Source: Candidatus Solirubrobacter pratensis (GTDB lineage: Bacteria; Actinomycetota; Thermoleophilia; Solirubrobacterales; Solirubrobacteraceae). Taken from it: a stretch of DNA of 64,000 nucleotides. The notes under the pieces are model-generated. The model ran no database searches and had not been told where the DNA came from. It saw only the letters and a program-made list of their open reading frames with translations. Positions within the stretch are counted from its first letter, which is position 1; each line of letters opens with the position of its first letter. The translations under genes were made by a program, and so were the position numbers. The stretch is from NCBI RefSeq assembly GCF_000425945.1, contig NZ_AUEK01000003.1, forward strand, positions 496,001 through 560,000, read 5' to 3'. Below, in pieces: positions 17,927 to 27,200 of this stretch.

Positions 17927-20290
17927 GTGACCGGTCGGAGCAGGGCATGCGCCGCGATCATCGCGGCGCTCGGGACGCTTGCCGTCGCGCCGGTGGCGCG
18001 CGCGGCGACGTTGACCGTGGACGACGACGGCGTGGAGTGTCCCGCCGCCGGGTTCTCCACGATCCAGAACGCGATCTTCGCCGCCGCCAAGGGCGACACG
18101 ATCGCGGTCTGTCCCGGAACGTACGTCGAAGGTCCGGGCAGCGTCGGCTCCAACGCGCTGACGATCATCGACGACGTCACCATCAAGGGCGCCGGCGCGG
18201 ACCTCGTCCGCATCGTCCCGCGCCACACGACGGCGGCCGGCGGTCAGATCGCCGCGAGCACGCCGAACATCCGCGACAACGTCGGCGCGATCGTGATGAT
18301 CGACGGCGACTCCGAGGATCGCCAGAGCAACGCCGGCAAGACCCACCTCACGAAGGTGGACATCTCCGGCGTGACGATCGACGGCGACGGCGTCTACGCC
18401 GAGGCCGGCGTCGTCTTCCGCGACGCGGTCGGCTCCGTCGTCCGCAGCCGCGTGACGAACCTCGTCACGACCGACAAGTCGCTCGACACCCCGCGCCCGG
18501 GCGAGTACAAGGGCTCGCCGGACGGGTTCGGCATCGCCCAGGTCACGGCGTCCGGCGCCGTCTTCCCGACCGTGGCGCGCCAGGTCAAGGTCGATCACAC
18601 GCGCGTCGACAAGTACAACTCGGCCGGCATCCTGGTCGACTCCGCGACCGGTGACGTGCCGCCGCTCACCGCGTCGGGCATCACCAACATCGGCACGATC
18701 TCGTCCAACCAGATCGTCGGCCGCAACATCTGCGCCGACTACCAGGTCAACGGCAACTGCCAGTCGCCCGCTCCGGTCCCCGCCACCAACGGCCCGCTGT
18801 ACGGCCAGGACGGCGTGCGCATCACGGCCGGCGCGATCGGCAACCTGACCAACAACACGATCTCGCAGAACCTCGTCCAGGGCACGGGCTCGGCGGTTCG
18901 CAACTCGGCGACCAACAACTCGACCCTGTGGATGGCGGCCGGCGTCCGGATCATCGGCGGCGGCGCCTCGACGATCAGCGCCAGCAACATCGTCGACAAC
19001 TCCTACGGCGTCTTCAACGCCAAGCTCGACGGCACGACGGCCAACACCGACGTGCCGGTCAAGGCGGAGAACAACTGGTGGGGCCTGCGCTTCGGCGCCG
19101 TCACCGCCAACCCGGGCCCGGCGATCTCGCCCGCCACGAACCCGCCCGTGCCGGAGAACCCGGTCAACGGCGCGGGCGTCGCCGACGGGACCGGCACGAG
19201 CTCGGATGCCGTCGACTTCTTCCCGTACCGCAACGGCTTCCAGTCGGATCCCGACAGCGGCGAGCTCCCCACGGTCGACGCGCCGCTGCCCGTCAGCGAC
19301 GCGCCGCCGTCGATCTCGCTGGCCACCGACGCGGGCACCTACCACCGCGGCGCCGCCGTGGTGATGACGGCGAGCCCGGCCGACGACTTCGGCGTCCGCC
19401 AGGTGCTGTTCTACGACGGCCCGTGGTTGATCGGCAGCGCCAACCGCCCGCCGTACAAGGTCACCTACAAGCTGCCCGGCGACATCGGCTGCACGACGCG
19501 CACGCTGATCGCCGTGGCGTCGGACTCGAGCGGGCAGACGAAGTCCGCCTCCTCGCTGATCGGGATCGACCCGGCCGACTGCGCCGCGCCGACGCCGACC
19601 CCGACCCCGACGCCGACGTCGACGGCTGGCCCGGTCACGACCGCGACGGGGACCACGACCGTCGGCGGCGTGGTGACCCCAGGCCCGGGCGTGACGACGG
19701 ATGAGCCCTTCGTCCGCACGACCACGCCGGCGCCCGCCGTTTCGTTCGGTGCCATGACCGGGTCGATCGCGTCCACGGGCGTGATCGTCAACGTCACGCC
19801 GGTGGCCGCCGCGGGCGTCCGCCAGCTCGACGTGTTCCTCGGGACGCGCCGCGTCTGCTCGCTCACCAAGGCGCCGTTCCGCTGCAAGATCGTCCCGAAC
19901 GGCCGCGACGTCGGCCGCCAGTCGCTGCGCGTCGTCGTGACCGATCTCAACGGCGCCAGCGCCGAGAGCAGCCGCAACGTCGTGGTGCTGCAGTTCAAGC
20001 CGAAGGCGCTCAGCGTCTCGGCCACGACTCGCCACTCGCGCACGGTCGTAAGCGGCAAGCTCAAGCTGCCGTCCCAGGTCACCCTCGACGAGGGCTGCGC
20101 CAGCGGCTCGGTCAGCCTGATCGTCAAGCGCGGCAGCCGCGTGGTCTCGGACTCGCAGGTGCGCCTGAGCAGCTCGTGCAGCTTCACGAAGCACGTCAGC
20201 GGCCGCTCGAAGAGCCGGCTGAGCGTCTCTGCCCGCTTCTCGGGCAACAAGGTCCTAGCCCCCGTCCGCGCCAACCGGAGGTTCTCATGA
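17927..20290 (+). CDS. Secreted right-handed beta-helix protein with Ig-like C-terminal domains
   Basis: A 787-residue exported protein. I take GTG 17927 as start because it gives a proper signal peptide (RSRACAAIIAALGTLAVAPVARA, reported here as a basic start, hydrophobic core and ARA cleavage site near residue 26); a TTG at 17903 is possible but sits flush against its GGAGGGG. Residues 27-400 contain the FSTIQNAIFAAAKGDTIAVCPGTY opening and many short Asn/Thr-rich turns (NTISQNLV, NIVDNSYGV) that mark a parallel beta-helix, as in pectate lyases and surface adhesins. Residues 430-560 are Ig-like, then a Thr/Pro hinge (VTTATGTTTVGG) and another beta domain. It may bind or cleave polysaccharide. 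Its stop overlaps the M14 peptidase start (ATGA). Confidence 0.75.
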   Translation: MTGRSRACAAIIAALGTLAVAPVARAATLTVDDDGVECPAAGFSTIQNAIFAAAKGDTIAVCPGTYVEGPGSVGSNALTIIDDVTIKGAGADLVRIVPRHTTAAGGQIAASTPNIRDNVGAIVMIDGDSEDRQSNAGKTHLTKVDISGVTIDGDGVYAEAGVVFRDAVGSVVRSRVTNLVTTDKSLDTPRPGEYKGSPDGFGIAQVTASGAVFPTVARQVKVDHTRVDKYNSAGILVDSATGDVPPLTASGITNIGTISSNQIVGRNICADYQVNGNCQSPAPVPATNGPLYGQDGVRITAGAIGNLTNNTISQNLVQGTGSAVRNSATNNSTLWMAAGVRIIGGGASTISASNIVDNSYGVFNAKLDGTTANTDVPVKAENNWWGLRFGAVTANPGPAISPATNPPVPENPVNGAGVADGTGTSSDAVDFFPYRNGFQSDPDSGELPTVDAPLPVSDAPPSISLATDAGTYHRGAAVVMTASPADDFGVRQVLFYDGPWLIGSANRPPYKVTYKLPGDIGCTTRTLIAVASDSSGQTKSASSLIGIDPADCAAPTPTPTPTPTSTAGPVTTATGTTTVGGVVTPGPGVTTDEPFVRTTTPAPAVSFGAMTGSIASTGVIVNVTPVAAAGVRQLDVFLGTRRVCSLTKAPFRCKIVPNGRDVGRQSLRVVVTDLNGASAESSRNVVVLQFKPKALSVSATTRHSRTVVSGKLKLPSQVTLDEGCASGSVSLIVKRGSRVVSDSQVRLSSSCSFTKHVSGRSKSRLSVSARFSGNKVLAPVRANRRFS

Positions 20291-23277
20291 TCCGCCGCTG
20301 TGGAGCCGCGCTCCTGCTGGTCGCCGCGGCGCTGGTGGCGGCACCGGGCGCGGCCAAGGCCGACGTCGACCCGGCCGGCTGCACCGACACGCTGCAGTAC
20401 GACCCGTCGATCCCGAAGTACAGCGACTACATGGGGCTGCCGCTCGGCGGCGGCGCCACCGGAACCGCGTCGCGCCGCCCGACGGCCGACCTCTACAAGT
20501 ATCTGGACGCGCTCACGCAGGCCACGGCCACCAACCCGCGCGTGCGGATCGTGCAGAAGTTCATGTCCGAGACGGCGCTGCAGGACCCGGCCAATCGGCA
20601 GAAGGACAAGCAGGTCTGGTACGCCGTCATCGGCACGCCGGAGAACATCGCCAACCTCGACGCCGGGCGCGCCGACGGCCCGTTCTGGGCCGGCGTCCGC
20701 GAGGGCACGGTCTCGGAGGCCGAGGGGCTGGCCGCCGTCCGCGAGCGGCCGGTGTTCGGCTGGGTGACCGCGACGCCGCACGGCAACGAGCCGGCGGCGG
20801 GCGAGGCGTCGCTGCGGCTGCTGTACGAGATGGCCGCCCGCATGGACTGCGCGAACGCGCGCCGCCTCGCGAACATGGACACGTTCGTCGCCCCGGTCAC
20901 CAACCCGAACGGGCGCGACAACAACCAGCGGACGACGGCATGGGGCTTCGACCCCAACCGCGACCGCGGCACGCGCAACAACGTCGAGAACTACGGGTTC
21001 ACCGACGCGATCTCGAAGTACCCGGGCGTGTTCGTGATCGACGCCCATCAGCAGTCGAGCGGATACTTCTTCCCGCCCAACGAGGATCCGGTCCATCACG
21101 AGATCTCGAACTTCGCGCTGGACTTCATCCAGAACGACATCGGCCCGATGCTCCAGCGGATGTTCAACGACCAGTCGTCGAACTACCAGAACTACAACCG
21201 CTACGACCTGTTCACGCCCGAGTACGGCGACACCGTCCCTGCGCTGCTCGACGGCGCGGCCGGCATGACGTACGAGAAGGGCTCCAGCGAGAACTACGGC
21301 AAGCAGGTCTACGACCACTACCTGGCGATGGACGCGACGGTCAACGTGACGTCCGACCAGAAGGTCCAGCTGCTCACCGACTGGGTCAAGCAGTGGCCCG
21401 AGGCGGTCCAGCAGGGCGCGCAGTGCCAGTTGCAGCCGAACAAGCTCGTCAGCCCGCTGCACAACGTCGTCACGCAGCAGCCGGACGTCAACGTCTGCGG
21501 CTACTTCTTCAAGCCGGACCTGCACTCGGGCGACGCGGCGAAGCTGATCAAGGACCTGCAGACGGTCGGCGTCGACGTCTACCGGCTCAACACCGACGTC
21601 AACGCCGGCGGCGTGCACACGTTCGGGCCTAAGGGCTCGCACCCGGAGACCATGCCCGCGGGGACGATCTGGGTCCCGATGAACCAGGGCAACAAGCACT
21701 GGATCCAGGCCATCCTGGGCGAGAACCCATTCATCCCGTTCCCCTACTACTACGACGTGGTGACCTGGTCGTACTCGCTGATGCGCGGCCAGAGCGGCAA
21801 CGGGTTCCTCACGTCGCCGATGCCCGAAGGCGTCTCGATGACGCCGATCACCGACCCCGACTACGGCAAGGTCGCGAACACCGGCAAGCCGGTCTACGCG
21901 TTCAACACCGACTCGGCGGCCGGCATCAGCCTGGCCATCGACCTGCTCGCCAAGGGTGTGTCGGTGTCGCGCTCGGCGGCGGCGTTCGACGCCGCGGGCC
22001 GGCACTTCGACAGCGGCACCGCGCTCGCCGACGCGGGCACGCTGGGCGGCGCCGACCTGGCCGCCCTCGCCAAGGCGCGGGAGACGCCGGTCTACGGCAT
22101 CGACGGCTACCCGGCGCAGCGCTACCCGCTGGCGACGCCGAAGATCGGCCTCTACACCGCCGGCGCGACGGTGCCGACGAACCCGATCGACCGCGGCACC
22201 GGCTCGGGTGAATGCCCGAGCGCCTCGACGACGTTCTGCGAGGCGTACTTCGTCCTCACGCAGAAGCAGAAGCTCCCACCGTCGGTCATCAAGCCGGTCA
22301 CGTCGGCCGACCTGACGGCGGGCCGGCTGGTGAACGAGGGCTTCACCGCGTTCATCCACTCGGGCGTCACCGGCAGCGCGAACACGGTCAACGCCAATGC
22401 CATCTCCGGCCCCGCGGCGACCGCGGTGCAGGACTTCGTCAATCGGGGCGGCCGCTTCATCGCCACGACGTCGAGCGGGCTGCTGAGCGCGCGCAACGCG
22501 GGCGTCACCGCGGTGAGCTCGGACTCGGTGCCGACGCTCAACACCCCGGGCTCGACGTTCGACGGGCAGTTCGACACGTCGAACCCGCTCGTGTGGGGCT
22601 TCGACTCCGGCGGCTGGTTCTATCGCTCGGTGAGCGCCGATCCGCTGTACAACAACAACTCGCTGGCCGGCAACGGGACCACGATCCCGCCCGCCGTCCC
22701 GGCGGGCAAGTACCCGGCGCAGATGACCACCAGCTACGGCTACGAGGTCAACGCCACGGCGCCCGGCTCGCTGCCCGGCCGCCCGGCACTGATCGACCAG
22801 CCGTTCGGCGCGGGCCACACGTTCCTGTTCGGCTTCAACCCGTTCTTCCGGGCGTGGTCGGACCAGGAGGAGCGCTTCGTGCTCAACGGCGTGCTCTACC
22901 CGACCGGCGCGCCGGTCGGCGCGGCGGCCGGGCCCGCCGCGGTGGCCGAGTCCAGGACGGAGCCGGTCGCGGCGCCCGAGGCCCGGGCGGCGCTGCCGCA
23001 GGTCAAGCTGCGGCCGATCAAGACCACCACGATCGACCGCGACGTCCGCATCAAGGTCCGCCGCAGCGACGCGGCGAAGCTGCGAGCGGCGGTCAAGAAG
23101 GCGCACCTGCCGAAGAAGTGGGCCAAGAAGGTCAAGTGGGTGGGCGCCCGCTCCAGCCTCACGCTCGTGATCAAGGGCGTGCGCACGAGTGACGAGCACA
23201 CCCGCCAGATGTACGTGAGCCGCATCATCGGCAGGCTGGACGCCGGCGGCGTCCGCGCGCTGCAGGCGCAGCTCTAG
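20287..23277 (+). CDS. Secreted M14-family zinc carboxypeptidase
   Basis: A 996-residue exported peptidase. Residues 1-25 form a signal peptide ending KADVD. The M14 zinc site is H165-x2-E168 (PHGNEPA) with the third ligand H254 (VIDAHQQ); NPNGR and FDPNRD supply the substrate Asn/Arg residues, and E330 (TYEKGSS) is in the place of the catalytic Glu. Later parts have a ThuA/GATase-like Rossmann region (IGLYTAG near 620, GGRFIAT near 720) and a basic C-terminal domain. It should trim peptides or peptidoglycan outside the cell. ATG 20287 overlaps the preceding gene's TGA; the frame upstream of it is only a shadow. A perfect 13-bp terminator follows. Confidence 0.85.
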   Translation: MIRRCGAALLLVAAALVAAPGAAKADVDPAGCTDTLQYDPSIPKYSDYMGLPLGGGATGTASRRPTADLYKYLDALTQATATNPRVRIVQKFMSETALQDPANRQKDKQVWYAVIGTPENIANLDAGRADGPFWAGVREGTVSEAEGLAAVRERPVFGWVTATPHGNEPAAGEASLRLLYEMAARMDCANARRLANMDTFVAPVTNPNGRDNNQRTTAWGFDPNRDRGTRNNVENYGFTDAISKYPGVFVIDAHQQSSGYFFPPNEDPVHHEISNFALDFIQNDIGPMLQRMFNDQSSNYQNYNRYDLFTPEYGDTVPALLDGAAGMTYEKGSSENYGKQVYDHYLAMDATVNVTSDQKVQLLTDWVKQWPEAVQQGAQCQLQPNKLVSPLHNVVTQQPDVNVCGYFFKPDLHSGDAAKLIKDLQTVGVDVYRLNTDVNAGGVHTFGPKGSHPETMPAGTIWVPMNQGNKHWIQAILGENPFIPFPYYYDVVTWSYSLMRGQSGNGFLTSPMPEGVSMTPITDPDYGKVANTGKPVYAFNTDSAAGISLAIDLLAKGVSVSRSAAAFDAAGRHFDSGTALADAGTLGGADLAALAKARETPVYGIDGYPAQRYPLATPKIGLYTAGATVPTNPIDRGTGSGECPSASTTFCEAYFVLTQKQKLPPSVIKPVTSADLTAGRLVNEGFTAFIHSGVTGSANTVNANAISGPAATAVQDFVNRGGRFIATTSSGLLSARNAGVTAVSSDSVPTLNTPGSTFDGQFDTSNPLVWGFDSGGWFYRSVSADPLYNNNSLAGNGTTIPPAVPAGKYPAQMTTSYGYEVNATAPGSLPGRPALIDQPFGAGHTFLFGFNPFFRAWSDQEERFVLNGVLYPTGAPVGAAAGPAAVAESRTEPVAAPEARAALPQVKLRPIKTTTIDRDVRIKVRRSDAAKLRAAVKKAHLPKKWAKKVKWVGARSSLTLVIKGVRTSDEHTRQMYVSRIIGRLDAGGVRALQAQL

Positions 23278-23291
23278 CCCGGAAAGGGGGC

Positions 23292-23322
23292 GGGGAGGGC
23301 CGGCCGAGCGCCGGCCCTCCCC
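23292..23322 (+). terminator. Rho-independent-like terminator after the M14 peptidase gene
   Basis: A perfect 13-bp stem, GGGGAGGGCCGGC (23292-23304) with its complement at 23310-23322, around the loop CGAGC, begins 15 bases after the stop codon. A short GGTTGCTC follows instead of a long T-run, as is common in high-GC actinobacteria. Confidence 0.75.
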
Positions 23323-23584
23323 GGTTGCTCCAGAGCCGCTCAAACAGCCGATCCTGGCTGTGTCTGGTCAGGACGAGCGGGAGGTCGGCGGGGGTCTCGT
23401 CGGGGGGTCCGGGAGGGGCTGCCGACCCGTTGGGCATGACAATGACAGCAGAGTCCCGCCCCCCAGGTCAAGGTGTCTCAAGCAATCGCTGACCGAATCG
23501 CGCCGATCGGCGGAAATCCGGCGCGCGGGCACGCCTCCGGACGTCGGAGTTGGCGCGTGAGCGCTCAGGATCGATTCTTGCGTC
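23323..23584. other. Intergenic region without a recognised feature
   Basis: About 260 bp between the M14 terminator and the ArsR-like gene's promoter. Short frames on both strands are Pro/Arg/Gly-rich and look random. I see no RNA gene, riboswitch fold or repeat I can support. Confidence 0.4.
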
Positions 23585-23614
23585 TCGACGTGTAATCCGG
23601 ATGACCGCTAGGCT
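23585..23614 (+). promoter_or_regulatory. Likely promoter of the ArsR-like regulator
   Basis: TCGACG (23585-23590, 4 of 6 to the -35 consensus) and TAGGCT (23609-23614, -10-like) are 18 bp apart. The start point would be near 23621, leaving about five bases before the ATG at 23626, which fits the absence of a Shine-Dalgarno site. Confidence 0.4.
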
Positions 23615-23625
23615 TGCTTCCGACC

Positions 23626-24231
23626 ATGCCCACCAGTACGCAATCCCCGTCCGGTACCCGGACGCGACCACCTGGCGAGACATCAGAGGCGCGAATCGCG
23701 AAGGCGCTGGCTCATCCGCTGCGGGCACGCATCCTGCAGCGGCTGGGGGAGCGTGTCGCAAGCCCCGGTGATCTCGCGTTGGAGCTCGGCGCCCCGTTGG
23801 GCGTCGTGAGCTATCACGTTCGCATGCTGCGCGACTACGACTGTGTCGAGCTCGTGCGGACCGAGCCGCGCCGCGGCGCGCTGCAGCATTTCTATCGGGC
23901 GACGGCGCGGCCGACGCTCGACGAGGATCAGTGGAAGACGCTGCCGTCGAGCCTGCGCAAGGAGCTCTCGGGCGAGACGCTGGCGGAGATCGTCGAGGAC
24001 ATGCGGGCGGCCTCGGAGGCCGGCACGCTCGACGATCCGGAGGTGATCGTGCAGCGCACGCCGCTGGAGCTGGATGAGCGGGCCTTCAAGAAGCTCAACC
24101 GGCTGCTGGCGCGCACGCACGAGCAGGCGCTGGCGATCGCGGCCGAGAGCGCCGAGCGTCAGGGCGAGAAGAGCACCGAGGTCTTCCCGACCGAGCTCGC
24201 CGTGCTGCATTTCCGGCGCGCCGAGCAGTAG
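23626..24231 (+). CDS. ArsR-like winged-helix transcriptional regulator
   Basis: A 201-residue regulator. After about 20 disordered residues, RIAKALAHPLRARILQRLG through LGAPLGVVSYHVRMLRDY is a winged helix of the ArsR / helix-turn-helix_20 type. The C-terminal 100 residues are helical and acidic (DDPEVIVQRTPLELDERAFKKL) and probably form the dimer or sensor part. No ArsR metal-binding cysteines are present, so it is not a classical metal sensor. It stands alone between two secreted-peptidase genes and may control one of them. ATG 23626 is preferred over the ATG at 23614, which would lie inside the proposed -10 box. Confidence 0.82.
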   Translation: MPTSTQSPSGTRTRPPGETSEARIAKALAHPLRARILQRLGERVASPGDLALELGAPLGVVSYHVRMLRDYDCVELVRTEPRRGALQHFYRATARPTLDEDQWKTLPSSLRKELSGETLAEIVEDMRAASEAGTLDDPEVIVQRTPLELDERAFKKLNRLLARTHEQALAIAAESAERQGEKSTEVFPTELAVLHFRRAEQ

Positions 24232-24240
24232 ACGGCCAGG

Positions 24241-24266
24241 GGCCCCGCCGGAATTCCGGCGGGGCC
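24241..24266. terminator. Perfect palindromic bidirectional terminator
   Basis: The 26 bases at 24241-24266 are a perfect palindrome, GGCCCCGCCGGAATTCCGGC plus the matching six bases. It folds as an 11-bp GC-rich stem with an AATT loop. It lies between the stop of the ArsR-like gene and the 3' end of the convergent M14 gene, so it can serve both. Confidence 0.75.
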
Positions 24267-24276
24267 GCCGTGCCGC

Positions 24277-27200
24277 CTACTTGGCCGTGACCGTGCGGTT
24301 GGTCTTGGCCTTGCCCGAGGCGATCTTGATGATCACCTTGGGCGCCTTCTTGAGGCGCTCCGAGGAGCGCAGCTTCATCGTGACCTTGCCCTTGCCGGAC
24401 CTGGTCGTGACCTTCTTGGTGCCGGCGATGCGGGCGGTGCCGGTCAGCTTCGCCGAGCGGCTGGTCGGCGGGATCGCCGTGATCGTGCAGACGATCGTCT
24501 TGCCATTGGCGCTGAGATCGCAGGTGACGCGGACGTCGGGCGTATCGCCCTTGTCGCCCTTCGGGCCGGCGGGACCCGCCGGACCGGTCGCACCGGCGGG
24601 GCCGGTCGCGCCGGTGGCACCGGCCGGACCGGCCGGGCCCTGAGCGCCCGCCGGACCCTGAGCGCCCGCGGGACCCTGCGGACCCGGCGAACCCTGCGTG
24701 CCCGCCGCCGAGACGGTGAGCTCCTCCGACGTGGCGTCGGCCTTGCCGAGGTTGTTCTCGACCGTGATGCGGCACGAGATCCGGCGGCCGATGTCACCGT
24801 TCACGGGCATGTAGGTGCTCGTGGTCGCGCCGCCGATCGCGGTGCCGTTGCGCAGCCACTCCACGAGCGTGGAGTTGAACGGCCCGTTGGCGAAGCCGCC
24901 GCTCGTGCAGGTCAGCGTCGAGCCCACGGCGGGGATGCCGCCGAGGGTCGGCGGGTTGACCGGCTCCGGCGGCTTGACCGCGACGGCCGCGTTCGTCACG
25001 CGGACGTTGAGCGGCGCCGACGTCGAGACGTTGCCGGCCTTGTCGACGGCCTTCGCCGTCAGCACGATCGTCTGTCCGACGGCCGAGGCCGGCGGCGTGT
25101 AGCGGAACTGGAACGGATAGACCGGAACGGTCTGGACCAGTGCGCCGTTGGCGTAGAGGCTGACCTGCTTCATGTCGCCGCGCTCGTCATAGGCGGTGAG
25201 CTCGGCCTCGACCGGATCCGACGGCGTCGCCGTGAACCCGTCCTGCGGGTACTTCCAGCCGACGATCGTCGGCGTCGTCGTATCGGGCGCCGCCGGCAGC
25301 AGGTACGCCAGGCTGCGCTTGAGCAGCTCGACGCGGGTCGCCTCGTCGACCTGCTCGAGGCCGAACCCGAACGCGACCGAGTCGCGCGTCGAGATGATCG
25401 CCCCGCCGCCCGTCGTCAGCGGCGTGGCGGTGTTGTAATCGGCCTGGACGGTCTCCGCCCGCAGCGGCTCGTTGCTCGAGCCCCACGCGCGCAGCCGGGT
25501 CGGGATCTTCGCCAGCGGCAACGCGCTGCCATCGGTCGCCTGGTTCGGGTCGTTGCCCGCGGCCTGGTCGATCACGATCGGCGGCATGCCGTCGAAGATG
25601 CCGCCGGTCTTCGCGCCGACGGGCAGGTTCGCGATGTCCGGGTTCGTGGCGTTCGCGGCGGTGCTGAGCGACAGGCCGATGCCGGACTGGTAGCCCACGA
25701 CGCCGAGGTAGTTCTGCCACGTGTCGTTCGACGTGCCGCGCGAGCGCTGGAACGCCGTGCCCGCGACGTCGTCGTCGCCGCCGTTGTTCGGCGGGTAGTT
25801 GAAGCCCCACAGCTGGTCGGGGGACCACGTGAAGGGGCCGGTCGCCGACAGGCTCGAGCCGTTGGACGTGAACGTCTGGTGGACGTTGCGGCCGTCGACG
25901 ATGAGCTTGCCGCCCTCGTTCTGGTAGTCGCGCAGCTCGAGCATCACGTGATGCGCCCAGCCGGCCATCTCGCGCCCGCCGGACTGCGCGGTGGCGCTGG
26001 TCATGTGGCGCGGCTCGGCGTTGTCGCTGAGCAGCTCCGGCGCGAAGTCGTCGCCGGAGTAGTAGTCGACCGCATCGAAATGCGAGAGCACGCCGAGGAA
26101 GGTCGGGTACTTGGTCTGCGGCGCCGGGTTGGAGTTCGGCGTTCCGCCGCCGGCGGGCGGGTTGTCGATGTCGTAGGTCTCGACCTCGTAGCCCGCGGCC
26201 TCGAGCGCCGCCTTGTGCTGCGCCAGGTAGCGCGGCCCGTTGGCGTAGCCGGGCTTGACGTTCGGCGAGACGCCGGTGTAGTCCTCGGCCGCGACCACCA
26301 GGACGCGCTTCTTGGCCGTGTCCTGCTGGACCGAGGCGACACGGTAGTTGAACTCCTGCTGCAGGCCGCCGGCGAGGATGACGACGTTGACGACGTCGCC
26401 GACCCCGATCGTGTGCGTGCCGATGACCGCCGGGATTGTCGCCCGGCGGCGCTCGAAGTACACGCCCGGCGCCTCGCCGTAGCGCTCGCCCGCGGGCGCG
26501 GCCGACATCGGCAGCGTCGTGTTCGCGGTGCTGGTGCCGCCGTTGGCGTTGCGGTAGCTGACCGTCGCGCGGACGTTGGCGGCGCCGAGCTCCTTGCGGA
26601 TGATCGCCTCGATCACCTGCGGCGTGCCGTAGGAGACGCCGAACGTCTTGGCGTCGATGTCGCGCGTGGCCTTGACCTGGTACTGGCTCGGGTCGTTCTC
26701 GAAGTTGCGCGGACGACCCAGGTTCGGCAGCGACTTCACGACGTTGAGCGCGAAGAACAGGTTCTTCTCGAACACCGCCGCGACCTTGCTCTCGTCGTCG
26801 GGCGACGCGAACTGGTTGCAGCCCTGGGGCTCGCCCATCGTCGCGCAGGTGTCCATCTCCGGCGTCCAGCCGATCACGCCGTAGTTCAGGTAGGCGTTGT
26901 CGATCGTGTCGCCGTTGGACTCATAGAGGTCCGACGAGCGCTGCGGCTGGTACGGGAAGACGGCGCTGTCGCCGTCGGTGCCCGTGATCGCGTTGAACAG
27001 CGTCGCGTCCGGCGGGGCGTAGTCGGTCGTGTTGGAGACCGGCGTCAGCAGCAGCTGGCCGGCGGAGTGGTAGTTGATGTTCGCCTTGAACTTGACGCGG
27101 CGCAGGAGCCGGTCGAAGGCGAGGTCCTCGGGCTCCGAGAGCGCGTACGGGCCGCGGTAGGTCTCTGAGGAGAAGCTGTTGCTCGCGCCCTCCTCGTCGA

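Noticed and set aside
19465..23343. 1292-residue minus-strand open frame
   Set aside because: It covers the beta-helix and M14 genes on the other strand, is Arg-rich and without motifs; a shadow.
23225..23437. 70-residue minus-strand frame over the M14 terminator
   Set aside because: Pro/Arg-rich, crosses a strong terminator hairpin, and has no ribosome-binding site or family pattern.
24550..24710. Short tandem repeats that could suggest a CRISPR or minisatellite
   Set aside because: They are in-frame Gly-x-y codons of the collagen-like tail, with no constant repeat plus unique spacer pattern.
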